Part shown: positions 41,672 through 53,232 of the stretch, piece after piece
Layout of the letters: every line of letters begins with the position of its first letter
How positions within the stretch are numbered: position 1 is the first letter of the stretch
Source of the DNA: Microterricola gilva
GTDB lineage: Bacteria; Actinomycetota; Actinomycetes; Actinomycetales; Microbacteriaceae
Direction: 5' to 3'
Assembly: GCF_004217495.1 (NCBI RefSeq)
Contig: NZ_SHLC01000001.1
Coordinates: 2,108,001-2,172,000 of the forward strand
Length of the DNA stretch: 64,000 nucleotides
Made by a program: the position numbers and the translations under genes
Notes under the pieces: generated by a model
The model's input: only the letters and a program-made list of their open reading frames with translations
Database searches by the model: none
What the model was told of the DNA's origin: nothing

Positions 41672-42306
41672 GTGCTCGAGCGGCCCGGTGCCTGCAGTTT
41701 CGGATGCCGCTTGTACGGCGACACCGTCGGATCCCCCGGAATGTAGAAGCGCCAGGGGTACGCGTCTCCCCCACCGTCGCCGCTGACGCCGGTGCGCGGG
41801 CTGCTGGCGACGGAGACGGGAACTCCAGGCAGCTCCAGCTCGAACGGCGGGGCGAGCAGATCGGCGCCGCTCTGCTCGAGCCGGATGCCGAGCGCCATCG
41901 CCAGCTTCGCCGGGCCGCGGGCCAGGTCGTGATCCCCGGATGCCGCCGGCCGCCGCATCCGCGCCAACGCGAGACCGTCCACAATCTCGCCGCCGCGCAG
42001 CAGCAGCCCACCGGCCGAACCCTCCGCCCCGCACACGATGTTCGCGCAGACGTGCATGCCGTAGCTGAGGTAGGCGTAGAGGTGCGCGGGCGGACCGAAC
42101 ATCACGCGCGTCCGCGGCGTCACGCCACGATGGGCGTGCGATCCGGGATCCTCGCCGTCGCCCCGGTACGCCTCCAGCTCGGTGATGCGCAGCGCCACCG
42201 TGCCCTCCGCGGTGGTGTGCCGCAGCACGGCGCCAAGCAGCGACGGCGCCAGCTCGGTGGCGTCCCGAGCGAAGAACTCTCTGGACACACCGGCCGGCGC
42301 CTGCAC
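41665..42306 (-). CDS. mpg: DNA-3-methyladenine glycosylase (AAG/Mpg family)
   Basis: The 213-residue protein excises alkylated purines. Family signatures are REFFARDATELAPSLLGAVL, ITELEAYRGDGEDPGSHAHRG with the catalytic Glu and Tyr, RTRVMFGPPAHLYAYLSYGM, HVCANIV, and the C-terminal WRFYIPGDPTVS. It ends at a TAG that lies inside the tandem repeat copied from the neighbouring gene, so its last few residues (GRSSTP) may be altered compared with orthologues. It follows argH by 9 bp and sits next to tyrS apart from the inserted SatD-like pair. Confidence 0.94.
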   Translation of the reverse strand: MQAPAGVSREFFARDATELAPSLLGAVLRHTTAEGTVALRITELEAYRGDGEDPGSHAHRGVTPRTRVMFGPPAHLYAYLSYGMHVCANIVCGAEGSAGGLLLRGGEIVDGLALARMRRPAASGDHDLARGPAKLAMALGIRLEQSGADLLAPPFELELPGVPVSVASSPRTGVSGDGGGDAYPWRFYIPGDPTVSPYKRHPKLQAPGRSSTP

Positions 42307-42315
42307 GGGAATCGC

Positions 42316-44751
<2,436 letters not shown>

Positions 44752-44755
<4 letters not shown>

Positions 44756-45957
44756 GATGCGTCGCTTTCAGGGGTCGGTGTGGCGAGGGAGTCGAGGGCG
44801 CGGCCGAATCGCGCGATGAACTCGGCGATCTCGGCGCTGCCGATGGTGAGCGGGGGCGCGAGGCGGATCGTGCTCGGATTCGCGGCGTTCACGATGAGCC
44901 CGGCCTCGAGGGCGGCGGCGCTGAGTTCGCCGGCGCGCGGTTCGCGGAGCGCGATGCCGAGCAGGAGGCCCTGCCCGCGCACCGCCTCGATGTGCGGGGA
45001 ACCGAGCGCCAGGATGGCGTGCTGCAGCTCCAGGCCGCGCTCCGCGGCGTTCTGCACCAGGCCGGCGCGCTCGATCTCGCCGAGCACGGCGTTGGCGGTG
45101 GCCGTCATGAGGGGGTTGCCGCCGAAGGTGCTGCCGTGGTGGCCGGGTTCGAAGAGGGCGGATGCCGCGCCGAAGGTGATCAGCGCACCGATCGGCACAC
45201 CGCCGCCGATGCCCTTGGCCACGGTGATGGCGTCGGGGGTGATGCCGGCGTGCTGGAACGCGAACCACTCCCCTGTGCGCCCTGCGCCGGTCTGGATCTC
45301 GTCGATGATCAGCAGCACACCGTGGCTGGCCGTGATCTCGCGGGCCGCCTGCAGGTAGCCGTCCGGCAGTGGCAGCACACCGGCCTCACCCTTGATCGGC
45401 TCGATGAAGAGGGCGGCGACGGTGTCGTCGATGGCCGCCTCGAGCGCCTCGATCGTGCTGTCGATGTGCTCGACGCCGCCAGGCATCGGCTCGAATGGCA
45501 GACGCATGGCGGCCTTGCCGGTGAGGGCGAGGCTGCCGAGGGTGCGACCGTGGAAGGCGTCGGTGAGCGCGAGGATGCGGGGGCGTGACGTGCCGCCGTT
45601 CAGGCGGGCGAGCTTGAACGCGGCCTCGTTGGCCTCCGCACCGGAGTTGCCGAAGAACACCCGGCCATCGTCGCCGGCGCCGCTCAGCCGGATGAGTCGT
45701 TCGGCCAGTTCGAGCTGCGCTGGCGTGGCGAAGTAGTTCGACACGTGCGCGATCGTCGCGGCCTGGCGCGAGAGGGCCTCGACGAACACCGGGTGGGCGT
45801 GGCCGAGCGCGTTCACGGCGATGCCGGCGAGGAAGTCGAGATACTCGTTGCCCTCTGCGTCCCACACCCGGCAGCCGTCGCCGCGCACCAGCAGTGCCAG
45901 CGGCGGGCCGAAGGTGCGCATCATCCTCGTGGCCGAGCGGTTCTGCCAGGGGGTCAT
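44752..45957 (-). CDS. argD: Acetylornithine aminotransferase
   Basis: The 401-residue class III PLP aminotransferase converts N-acetylglutamate semialdehyde to N-acetylornithine. [19 protein letters not shown] binds PLP phosphate, [20 protein letters not shown] stacks on the ring, and [17 protein letters not shown] holds the Schiff-base Lys. [11 protein letters not shown] is also typical. It overlaps argB by 4 bp upstream and argF by 4 bp downstream. Confidence 0.96.
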
Positions 45958-46934
45958 GCGGATTCTCCTGTTGTCGTGGCGGTGCTCTGTGCGGCATCCG
46001 CCTGCTGGACGTCGGCGGCGACGACCTCTGTGCCGATGCCGCTCTGGGTGAAGATCTCGAGCAGGATCGAGTGCGGAACGCGGCCGTCGATGATGGCGGC
46101 CTTGGGCACGCCGCCGTCAACGGCCTCGAGGCAGGCGGTCATCTTGGGGATCATGCCGGACTCGAGCGAGGGCAGCAGCGTGCGCAGCTCCGGCACCTCG
46201 ATGACCGAGACCAGCGAGTCGCGATCGGGCCAGTCCCGGTAGAGGCCGGCCACATCGGTGAGGATGACGAGCTTGGCCGCGCCGAGCGCGACGGCGAGGG
46301 CCGCCGCGGCGGAGTCGGCGTTGACGTTGAGCGATTGGCCGGGCACCTCGCTGTCCGGAGCGATCGACGAGATCACGGGGATGCGGCCGGCGTCGAGCTG
46401 GGCCAGCACGGCGGCCGGGTCGACGGCGATCACGTCACCGACGAGGCCGAGGTCGATCTCCTCGCCGTCGACGATCGCGCCACGGCGGCGACCCTCGAAG
46501 AGGCCGGCGTCCTCACCGGAGAGACCGGCGGCGAGCGGGCCGTGCTCGTTGATGTGACTGACGAGCTCCCGGTTCACCTGGCCGGTGAGCACCATGCGCA
46601 CGACCTCCATCGTCTCCGGCGTGGTCACGCGGTAGCCGCCGCGGAACTCGCTCGGGATGCCGAGCTTCTCGAGCATCGCCGAGATCTGCGGTCCGCCGCC
46701 GTGCACGACGACGGGGCGGATTCCCGCGTAGCGCAGGTACACCATGTCCTCTGCGAAGGCGCGCTGCAGCTCCTCGCTGACCATGGCGTTGCCGCCGAAC
46801 TTCACGACGATGATCTGTTCGTGGAAGCGCTTGAGCCACGGCAGCGCCTCGATGAGCGTCGCGGCCTTGACGGCGGCATCCGCCTGGATCAGCTCGAGCT
46901 GCTCCGGGGTCTTCTCGTTCTCGCCCATCGTCAT
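45954..46934 (-). CDS. argB: Acetylglutamate kinase
   Basis: The 326-residue amino-acid-kinase-fold enzyme phosphorylates N-acetylglutamate. [15 protein letters not shown] is the ATP phosphate-binding strand and loop, [14 protein letters not shown] the NAG-binding site, and [21 protein letters not shown] the adenine-side motif. The N-terminal helix of about 30 residues ([20 protein letters not shown]) suggests the hexameric arginine-inhibited form. It overlaps argD, and its ATG abuts the argJ stop. Confidence 0.96.
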   Translation of the reverse strand: MTMGENEKTPEQLELIQADAAVKAATLIEALPWLKRFHEQIIVVKFGGNAMVSEELQRAFAEDMVYLRYAGIRPVVVHGGGPQISAMLEKLGIPSEFRGGYRVTTPETMEVVRMVLTGQVNRELVSHINEHGPLAAGLSGEDAGLFEGRRRGAIVDGEEIDLGLVGDVIAVDPAAVLAQLDAGRIPVISSIAPDSEVPGQSLNVNADSAAAALAVALGAAKLVILTDVAGLYRDWPDRDSLVSVIEVPELRTLLPSLESGMIPKMTACLEAVDGGVPKAAIIDGRVPHSILLEIFTQSGIGTEVVAADVQQADAAQSTATTTGESA

Positions 46935-48097
46935 CAGCTCGCGTACGCGCTGTTCTCGTGCACGTAGTCGTGCGTGAGGTCGTTTGTGAAGATCGTGGCG
47001 GATGCCGGCCCGGACTGCAGGTCGATCAGCACGTGCGTGTCGCGCGGGCTCAGGTCGACGAGGTCGCGCGGCTGGTCGGGCTCGCCGGCGTGGCAGACGC
47101 GCACGCCGTTCATCGAGACGTCGACGTTGTACGGGTCGAAGGCGGCCGTGGTCGTTCCGATCGCGGCCAGCACGCGGCCCCAGTTGGGGTCGTTGCCGAA
47201 GATGGCGGCCTTGAAGAGGTTGTTGCGGGCGACCGAACGGCCCACCTCGACGGCGTCGTCCTCGCTCGCGGCCCCGACGACCTCGATGGCGATGTTGTGG
47301 CTGGCCCCCTCGGCGTCTGCCTGCAGCTTGAGGGCGAGCTCGGCGCAGACGGCGGTGAGGGCGGCGGTGAACTCGGCCGTGTCCGGCACGACGCCGGATG
47401 CGCCGGAGGCCAGCAGGGTGACCTGGTCGTTGGTCGACATGCAGCCGTCGGAATCCAGCCGGTCGAAGGTGACCCGGGTGGCCGCTCGGAGGGCCGTGTC
47501 GAGCGCCGCGGACTCCAGCACGGCGTCGGTCGTGATGACGACGAGCATCGTGGCGAGGCCGGGTGCGAGCATGCCTGCGCCCTTGGCGATACCGCCGATG
47601 CTCCAGCCGGCACCGTCCGCTCCCCCACGGACCACGGCCGTCTTCGGCACGGAGTCGGTGGTCATGATCGCGCGCGCCGCGTCGTCCCCGCCCTCCGCGC
47701 TCAGCGCGGCCGTCGCCGTGAGCACACCGGCGGCGAGCACGTCGCCGTCGAGCTGGTCACCGATGAGGCCGGTCGAGCACACCAGCACATCGCCGGCCGA
47801 GACCTCGAGGGCGGACGCAACGGCCTCCGCCGTGCGGTGCGTGACCTGGAAGCCCTGGCTGCCGGTGAAGCAGTTGGCGCCGCCGGAGTTCAACACGATC
47901 GCGGCGACGGTGCCGTCTCCGATCACCTGCTTGGACCAGATGATGGGGTTGGCCTGGGCCCGGTTGCTCGTGAAGACGGCCGCAGCGGCCTGCGATGGGC
48001 CGCGGTTGACGACGAGCGCGAGGTCGGGTGCGCCCGAACTCTTGATGCCGGCTGCGATGCCTGCTGCCTCGAATCCGAGGGGGGCTGTGACGCTCAC
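46934..48097 (-). CDS. argJ: Glutamate N-acetyltransferase (bifunctional ArgJ)
   Basis: The 387-residue protein recycles the acetyl group from N-acetylornithine to glutamate. [22 protein letters not shown] at the N-terminus, [15 protein letters not shown], and the self-cleavage region [16 protein letters not shown] (MLAPxxATML, cleaved before Thr) are diagnostic; [10 protein letters not shown] replaces the commoner DGDTSTND. The chain ends [10 protein letters not shown]-like ([12 protein letters not shown]). With argJ present, a separate argE is not required. It overlaps argC by 4 bp. Confidence 0.96.
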   Translation of the reverse strand: MSVTAPLGFEAAGIAAGIKSSGAPDLALVVNRGPSQAAAAVFTSNRAQANPIIWSKQVIGDGTVAAIVLNSGGANCFTGSQGFQVTHRTAEAVASALEVSAGDVLVCSTGLIGDQLDGDVLAAGVLTATAALSAEGGDDAARAIMTTDSVPKTAVVRGGADGAGWSIGGIAKGAGMLAPGLATMLVVITTDAVLESAALDTALRAATRVTFDRLDSDGCMSTNDQVTLLASGASGVVPDTAEFTAALTAVCAELALKLQADAEGASHNIAIEVVGAASEDDAVEVGRSVARNNLFKAAIFGNDPNWGRVLAAIGTTTAAFDPYNVDVSMNGVRVCHAGEPDQPRDLVDLSPRDTHVLIDLQSGPASATIFTNDLTHDYVHENSAYAS

Positions 48098-49149
48098 GGG
48101 GCGACTCCATTCACTGAAAGGCCGGTGGTCTCGGCGAGGCCGAGCGCGATGTTGGCGGACTGGACGGCGGCGCCGGCGGTGCCCTTGACGAGGTTGTCGA
48201 TGGCGGCGACGATCACGACGCGGCCGGCGGCCTCGTCGACGGCGAGGCCGAGCAGGATGGTGTTCGCGCCGACGGTGTCCGCGGTGCGCGGCATCTGGCC
48301 GGCAGGCAGGAGGTGCACGAACGGCTCATCGGCGTAGGCGTTCTCCCACGCGGCGCGGACGCTGGCGGCATCCGTGCCAGGCACGATGCGGGCCGTCGAG
48401 GTGGCGAGGATGCCGCGGGACATAGGCACGAGCACCGGGGTGAAGGAGATGGTCGGGTCGACGGCGCCGGCGCCGCGCAGCGCCTGCTGGATCTCCGGAA
48501 TGTGCCGGTGTGCGCCGCCGACGGCGTACGGGCTGGCCGAGCCGAGGATCTCGGCGGCGAGCAGGTTGGTCTTCAACGCCTTGCCCGCGCCGGACGGCCC
48601 GACGGCAAGCACCGAGACGATGTCGGCTGCCTCGATCACGCCGGCCTGGATGCCGGGGGCGAGTGAGAGTGCGACGGTGCTCGCGTTGCAGCCGGGGGCT
48701 GCGATTCGGCGGGTGCCGACGAGGTGCTCGCGCTGCTTCAGTGCAGACTCGGAGCCGCCGACGTAGAGCTCCGGAACACCGTAGCTCCAGGCACCGTAGA
48801 AGTCGCCGCCGTAGAACGCGGCCCAGTCGGACTCGCTCTCGAGGCGGTGGTCTGCGCCGCAGTCGACGACGAGGGTGTTCTCGTCGAGCGCCGCCGTGAT
48901 CTCACCGGACTTGCCGTGCGGCAGGGCGAGGAAGACGACGTCGTGGCCGGCGAGGTTCTCCGGTGTCGTGTCGACGAGGGTGAGGCCGGCGAGCGAGCGC
49001 AGATGCGGCTGCACGTCGACGAGTTTCTGGCCGGCGTTCGAGTGCGCGGTGACCGTGCGCACCTCGAAGTCGGGGTGTTGGGAGAGGATGCGGAGGAGTT
49101 CTCCGCCTGCGTAACCGGATGCCCCGGCTACCGCGACCGCGAATGTCAT
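48094..49149 (-). CDS. argC: N-acetyl-gamma-glutamyl-phosphate reductase
   Basis: The 351-residue NADP-dependent enzyme has [18 protein letters not shown] as the Rossmann loop and [15 protein letters not shown] with the catalytic Cys. LPHGKSGEI and [11 protein letters not shown] are further conserved segments. It is the first structural gene of argC-J-B-D-F. AAGG precedes the ATG by 7 nt. The 167-bp interval to the upstream 28-codon Arg-rich ORF start contains several hairpins, suggesting control by attenuation. Confidence 0.97.
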   Translation of the reverse strand: MTFAVAVAGASGYAGGELLRILSQHPDFEVRTVTAHSNAGQKLVDVQPHLRSLAGLTLVDTTPENLAGHDVVFLALPHGKSGEITAALDENTLVVDCGADHRLESESDWAAFYGGDFYGAWSYGVPELYVGGSESALKQREHLVGTRRIAAPGCNASTVALSLAPGIQAGVIEAADIVSVLAVGPSGAGKALKTNLLAAEILGSASPYAVGGAHRHIPEIQQALRGAGAVDPTISFTPVLVPMSRGILATSTARIVPGTDAASVRAAWENAYADEPFVHLLPAGQMPRTADTVGANTILLGLAVDEAAGRVVIVAAIDNLVKGTAGAAVQSANIALGLAETTGLSVNGVAP

Positions 49150-49200
49150 GCTGTGCCTTACGTGAGTGGACGACGAGGTTGCGACGGCGACGCCACGTCA

Positions 49201-49241
49201 GACCCCACACAGGGTCGCGCAAGCGCCGCCTAGATTCGGCG
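49201..49241 (-). promoter_or_regulatory. Hairpins between the leader ORF and argC
   Basis: On the minus strand, CCGCC-GAATCTA-GGCGG overlaps the last Arg codons and stop of the leader ORF (49225-49241). GACCC-TGTGTG-GGGTC follows at 49201-49216. A ribosome stalled on the Arg codons would disturb the first hairpin. The switch is inferred, not shown. Confidence 0.4.
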
Positions 49242-49316
49242 GTCGCCCCGACGTCGACGCAGCGCAGGCACGGCAACGATGGCCAGTGCGAGGGGGGTGC
49301 GCCGAACGGAAAGCAT
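49230..49316 (-). CDS. Putative arginine leader peptide of the arg operon (28 aa, leaderless)
   Basis: ATG 49314-49316 opens a 28-codon frame, MLSVRRTPLALAIVAVPALR followed by RRRGDRRI, with eight Arg codons: one pair near the start, then runs of four and two at the end. A -10-like TAAGCT (49323-49328) sits exactly 6 nt before the ATG, and TTGCCG (49347-49352) 18 bp farther upstream is a -35, so transcription should start at the A of ATG. The stop overlaps a small hairpin. Placed 80 bp before argC, this is what a ribosome-mediated arginine attenuator should look like. It could also be chance in GC-rich DNA, where Arg codons are common. Confidence 0.5.
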   Translation of the reverse strand: MLSVRRTPLALAIVAVPALRRRRGDRRI

Positions 49317-49322
49317 GTCGCG

Positions 49323-49352
49323 AGCTTAGCGCGCGCGGTGTGCGAGCGGCAA
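49323..49352 (-). promoter_or_regulatory. Promoter of the arg leader/operon
   Basis: TTGCCG at 49347-49352, an 18-bp spacer and TAAGCT at 49323-49328 on the minus strand, 6 nt before the leader ATG. No recognisable ArgR box was found between here and argC. Confidence 0.45.
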
Positions 49353-49400
49353 ACCGACGGGCGCTCTGTGACGTCGCATCGGTGACGGAGCACCCGACCA

Positions 49401-49503
49401 CGCTGGTCGAGTAGCGAGGAACGAGCGTATCGAGACCTCACGAGCCGAAGTTTCGCGCGTGCGAGGGTCTCGATACGGCCGCGGGCGGCCTACTCGACCA
49501 GCG
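49401..49503. repeat. Inverted-repeat intergenic element (GGTCGAGTAG...CTACTCGACC)
   Basis: CGCTGGTCGAGTAG followed by CGAGGAACGAGCGTATCGAGACC is mirrored by GGTCTCGATACGG...CTACTCGACCAGCG, with arms of about 35 bp, partly diverged, and a 30-bp centre. Half a copy is at 15362-15399. Similar palindromic elements are dispersed in Microbacteriaceae genomes and may be miniature mobile elements. It separates the arg operon from pheT. Confidence 0.75.
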
Positions 49504-49522
49504 GGGTGGGGCGCACAACGCA

Positions 49523-49561
49523 GAGATCCCGGATGCCGCGTGGTGCGGCATCCGGGATCTC
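49523..49561 (-). terminator. Strong hairpin after pheT
   Basis: A perfect 17-bp stem (GAGATCCCGGATGCCGC) with a 5-nt loop lies 19 bp past the pheT stop. It is the longest perfect stem in the window. The following bases TGCGTTGT are only modestly T-rich. Both arms contain the recurrent CGGATGCC octamer. Confidence 0.7.
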
Positions 49562-49579
49562 GGTGAATCGGGCTCGGGG

Positions 49580-52105
49580 CTATTCGCGGGTCGCGGCGCC
49601 CAGCAGCTCGGCCGCACGGGCGGCGCCAGCCAGCTTGGCCTCGCTCGCCTCTGCCGCGGTCAGCGTACGATCGGCGGCGCGGAAGCGCAGCGCGAAGGTG
49701 AGGCTCTTCTGCCCCGGCTCGAGGCCGGCACCGCGGTAGTCGTCGACGAGGTGCAGCTCTTCGAGCAGCTCCCCCGCGCCGTCGCGCACGGCGGCGAGCA
49801 CCGCGGCGGCCGGCACCTCGGTGCCGACGAGCAGCGTGAGGTCCTGAGTCGCGGCCGGGAAGGTGCCGATGACGGCGGCCTCCACGAGCGGCTCGGCGAG
49901 GGCGATCACGGCGTCGAGGTCGAGTTCGACGACGACAACGACGCGCGGCAGGTCGGCGTCGAGCGCGATCTGCGGAAGCAGTTCGCCGGCGAAGCCGACG
50001 CTCTGGCCCGCGACGCGCAGCTCGGCGGTGCGGCCGGGGTGCATCGCCTTGTGACGACCCTGGGCGATCTCGATCCTGGCACCCGTGGCCAGGGCGATCT
50101 GATCCACGATGGCGAGGGCGTCGGCGATGCCGGCGGGGATTGCGCCCTGGCCTGGCTGCTTGCTCACAACGTTGCCGACGATGAGCGCGGCAACGTGGCG
50201 CGGCTGCGGCGGGATGCCGGCGTTCAGCTCCGCCAGCTGCTCCGCGCTCGGGCGCTGCACGCCGGAGGGCAGTTCGGCCTGGCCGTACTGCGCACCGGCG
50301 ACCGGCGTGAAGACGAGGCCCTGCTCGTAGAGCGCGACATCGGTCAGACCGCGGGAAAGGTTGCGCTTGGCCGCCTCGATCAGACCCGGCAGCAGCGTCG
50401 TGCGCAGGTACGGGGCGCTCGCGTCGAGGGCGTTGGCGACCTTGATCTGCGGAACCTCGAGCGCCTCGGCGGCGCCGAAGAGGTCGTTCTGCGCCTTCGG
50501 CAGGAACGGGAAGGCGATGATCTCGGTGGAGCCGGCGGCGGCGAGCGTGTCGGCCACGGTGCGGCGGATCCGCTGCTCACGGGTGAGGCCACGCCCGGCC
50601 GGAGCGACGGGCAGCACGGAGGGGATGCGCTCGTAACCGACGATGCGGGCAACCTCTTCGGCCAGATCCGACTTGTCGGTGATGTCGGGGCGCCAGCTCG
50701 GCGGGGTGACGAGCAGTCCGCCGTCGGCGTCGGCGATGGTGCCACCGACCTCCGCGAGGGAGCCACGGATCTCGTCGTCGCTGTAGTCGACGCCGATGAG
50801 CCCGGAGACGTAGCCGTTCGGCAGCAGGATCGCGGTGGCCGCTACGGCCTCACCGGTCAGCGAGCCAGCGGCATCCGCGGTTCCACCGGCCAGATCCACG
50901 AGGAGCTGGGCGACGCGCGCGGTCGCGGCCTGCGCGATCTGCGGGTCGACGCCGCGCTCGAAGCGTTTGGCGGCCTCGCTGGGCAGCTTGTGCCTGCGGG
51001 CTGAGCGGGCGATGCTCACCGGGTCGAAGTTGGCGGCCTCGATGAGAACGTTGCTCGTCGTGTCGCTGATCTCGGTGTCTGCTCCACCCATGACGCCGGC
51101 CAGGCCGATGGCACCGCTCTCATCGGTGATGAGAAGGTCTTCCGTGTTGAGCGCGCGCACCTGCTCATCGAGCGTGGTGATCTTCTCCCCCGGGGTCGCG
51201 CGGCGCACGGTGATGCCGCCGCTGAGCTTGTCGAGGTCGTAGCCGTGGGTCGGCTGGCCGAGCTCGAGCATCACGTAGTTGGTGATGTCGACCGGCAGCG
51301 AGATCGAGCGGATCCCGGCGAGCTTCAGCCGTGCAACCATCCACGGCGGAGTCGGCCGGGTGGCGTCGATGCCGCGCACGATGCGCGTCGAGAACACCGA
51401 GACGCCGGCGCGGCCGTGGATCGGTGCATCGTCGGCGAACGCGACGGGGAAACCCTCGTTGGCGCTCGGCGTCAGTGCGCCGTGAGCGGCAGGATCGCGG
51501 AAGGTCGCGCCGGTCGCGTGCGAGTACTCGCGGGCGACGCCACGGATCGAGAAGGCGTATCCGCGGTCAGGCGTGACGTTGATCTCGACGGCTTCGTCGT
51601 CGAGACCGAGCAGCGCGATCGCGTCGGTGCCGACCTCCGGGTCGAGTCCGAGCGTCGACAGGCGCAGGATGCCGTCGTGGTCGTCGCCGATGCCGAGCTC
51701 ACGCACGGAGGCGATCATGCCGTCGGAGACGTGGCCGTAGGTCTTGCGCGGTGCGATCGGGAACGGCCCGGGCAGCACGGCGCCGGGCAGGGTCACGACG
51801 ACCTTGTCTCCGACGAAGAAGTTGAGGGCACCGCAGACGATGCCGTGCACGGCGTCGCCGCCGTCTGCAGCCGTCTGGCCGTCTGGCGCGACACGCACCT
51901 GGCACCAGCGGATGGTCTTGCCGTTGGACTGCGGCTCCTCGACGAACTCGAGCACCTCGCCGACGACGATCGGGCCGCTCAGCTCGAAGCTGTGCACCTC
52001 TTCCTCTTCGAGACCGACCTTCACGAGTGCTGCGTGCACGTCGTCCGAGGTCGTTCCCGGTGCGAGATCAACGAATTCCGCGAGCCAACTCAGGGGCACC
52101 CGCAT
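49580..52105 (-). CDS. pheT: Phenylalanyl-tRNA synthetase beta subunit
   Basis: The 841-residue subunit has an N-terminal OB-fold tRNA-binding (EMAP-like) domain (IVVGEVLEFVEEPQSNGKTI, WCQVRVA), a B3/B4 editing region (GVAREYSHATG...), B5 DNA-binding-like domain (ITVRRATPGEKITTLD to AANFDPVSIARSARRHKLPS EAAKRFERG), a core aminoacylase-like domain, and a C-terminal anticodon-binding FDX-ACB domain (IGTFPAATQDLTLLV, LHLVDDYRGAGLEPGQKSLT). It forms the heterotetramer with PheS, whose stop is 3 bp upstream. Confidence 0.97.
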   Translation of the reverse strand: MRVPLSWLAEFVDLAPGTTSDDVHAALVKVGLEEEEVHSFELSGPIVVGEVLEFVEEPQSNGKTIRWCQVRVAPDGQTAADGGDAVHGIVCGALNFFVGDKVVVTLPGAVLPGPFPIAPRKTYGHVSDGMIASVRELGIGDDHDGILRLSTLGLDPEVGTDAIALLGLDDEAVEINVTPDRGYAFSIRGVAREYSHATGATFRDPAAHGALTPSANEGFPVAFADDAPIHGRAGVSVFSTRIVRGIDATRPTPPWMVARLKLAGIRSISLPVDITNYVMLELGQPTHGYDLDKLSGGITVRRATPGEKITTLDEQVRALNTEDLLITDESGAIGLAGVMGGADTEISDTTSNVLIEAANFDPVSIARSARRHKLPSEAAKRFERGVDPQIAQAATARVAQLLVDLAGGTADAAGSLTGEAVAATAILLPNGYVSGLIGVDYSDDEIRGSLAEVGGTIADADGGLLVTPPSWRPDITDKSDLAEEVARIVGYERIPSVLPVAPAGRGLTREQRIRRTVADTLAAAGSTEIIAFPFLPKAQNDLFGAAEALEVPQIKVANALDASAPYLRTTLLPGLIEAAKRNLSRGLTDVALYEQGLVFTPVAGAQYGQAELPSGVQRPSAEQLAELNAGIPPQPRHVAALIVGNVVSKQPGQGAIPAGIADALAIVDQIALATGARIEIAQGRHKAMHPGRTAELRVAGQSVGFAGELLPQIALDADLPRVVVVVELDLDAVIALAEPLVEAAVIGTFPAATQDLTLLVGTEVPAAAVLAAVRDGAGELLEELHLVDDYRGAGLEPGQKSLTFALRFRAADRTLTAAEASEAKLAGAARAAELLGAATRE

Positions 52106-52107
52106 GA

Positions 52108-53163
52108 CTAAACCACCATTCCGAACTGCTGGGAGAAGCGCACATCGCCCTCGACCATTTCACGCATGTCTTGTACATCGCTGCGCAGCATCAGGCCGCG
52201 CTCGATTCCCATCCCGAAGGCGAAGCCCGAGTACACCTCGGGGTCGATGCCGGCCGCGCGCAGCACGTTGGGGTTGATCATGCCGCATCCGCCCCACTCG
52301 ATCCAGCGGGCGCCGTGCTTGAACGTCGGGTGCCAGAAGTCGAGCTCGGCGCTCGGCTCGGTGAACGGGAAGTAGCTGGGGCGCAGACGGATCTTGGCCT
52401 CATCGCCGAAGATCGACTTCACGAAGTGGTCGAGCGTGCCCTTGAGGTGCGCCATGGTCAGGCCCTTGTCGACGGCCAGGCCCTCGAACTGCATGAACAC
52501 GGGCAGGTGCGTCGCGTCGAACTCGTCGGTGCGGTAGACCCGGCCGGGAGCGAGCACGTAGACGGGCAGCTCACGGTCGAGCATCGAGCGCACCTGCACC
52601 GGCGAGGTGTGGGTGCGCAGCACCAGGTGCGACTCGGGCGGGTCGATGAAGAAGGTGTCCTGCATCGCGCGCGCGGGGTGGTCGGCGTCGAAGTTCAGTG
52701 CGTCGAAGTTGAACCACTCGCTCTCGACCTCCGGCCCCTCGGCGATCTCCCACCCCATGCCGGTGAACACGTCGCAGACGCGGTCCTGCAGCAGGGTGAG
52801 CGGATGCCGCGCGCCGGCGCGGTAACGGCTGGCCAGTGCGGTGACGTCGACGGCCTCGGCCTCGAGCTGCGCGGCAGCCTCCGCGGCGACGATGCCCTCC
52901 TCGCGCGCGGCAAAAGCCTGGGCGACACGGGCGCGGGCCTGGCCGACGAGCTTGCCGAGGGCGGCCTTCTGGTCTTTGGGCACGTCGCGCAGCGTGGCGT
53001 TCAGCTGGGCCAGCGGCGAGGCCTCGCCGGTGTGCTCCGTGCGCACGGTCTTCAGTGCAGCGGAGTCGCCGGCGGATTCGATCGCCGCGAGGGCGGCGTC
53101 GACGGCCGCGGCGACGGCGGATTCGGTGATTACAGCTTCTGGGAGCTCAGTGGACTCAGACAC
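52108..53163 (-). CDS. pheS: Phenylalanyl-tRNA synthetase alpha subunit
   Basis: The class II catalytic subunit has 351 residues from GTG 53161-53163. After an N-terminal coiled coil (KDQKAALGKLVGQARARVAQ) come motif 1 (GMGWEIAEGPEVESEWFNFD), ALNFDADHPARAMQDTFFID, motif 2 (VYRTDEFDATHLPVFMQFEG, the family's R-x-DxxDxTHxxxFxQxEG), and motif 3 (YSGFAFGMGIERGLMLRSDV). TAAACT lies 8 nt before the GTG with no ribosome binding site between, so a leaderless mRNA is likely. A TTG three codons earlier is an alternative. No T-box or Phe-rich leader was seen. Confidence 0.96.
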   Translation of the reverse strand: MSESTELPEAVITESAVAAAVDAALAAIESAGDSAALKTVRTEHTGEASPLAQLNATLRDVPKDQKAALGKLVGQARARVAQAFAAREEGIVAAEAAAQLEAEAVDVTALASRYRAGARHPLTLLQDRVCDVFTGMGWEIAEGPEVESEWFNFDALNFDADHPARAMQDTFFIDPPESHLVLRTHTSPVQVRSMLDRELPVYVLAPGRVYRTDEFDATHLPVFMQFEGLAVDKGLTMAHLKGTLDHFVKSIFGDEAKIRLRPSYFPFTEPSAELDFWHPTFKHGARWIEWGGCGMINPNVLRAAGIDPEVYSGFAFGMGIERGLMLRSDVQDMREMVEGDVRFSQQFGMVV

Positions 53164-53232
53164 AAGGCACAAGTTTACTCAGCCCCGCGCCGCCGTCGCG
53201 CCGCGGCCGCGGCCCCGCGTGCGCGGGTGCGC

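Noticed and set aside
52110-53230. Phe leader peptide or T-box upstream of pheS
   Set aside because: The region before pheS is short, has no Phe-codon run and no T-box core, and the mRNA is probably leaderless.
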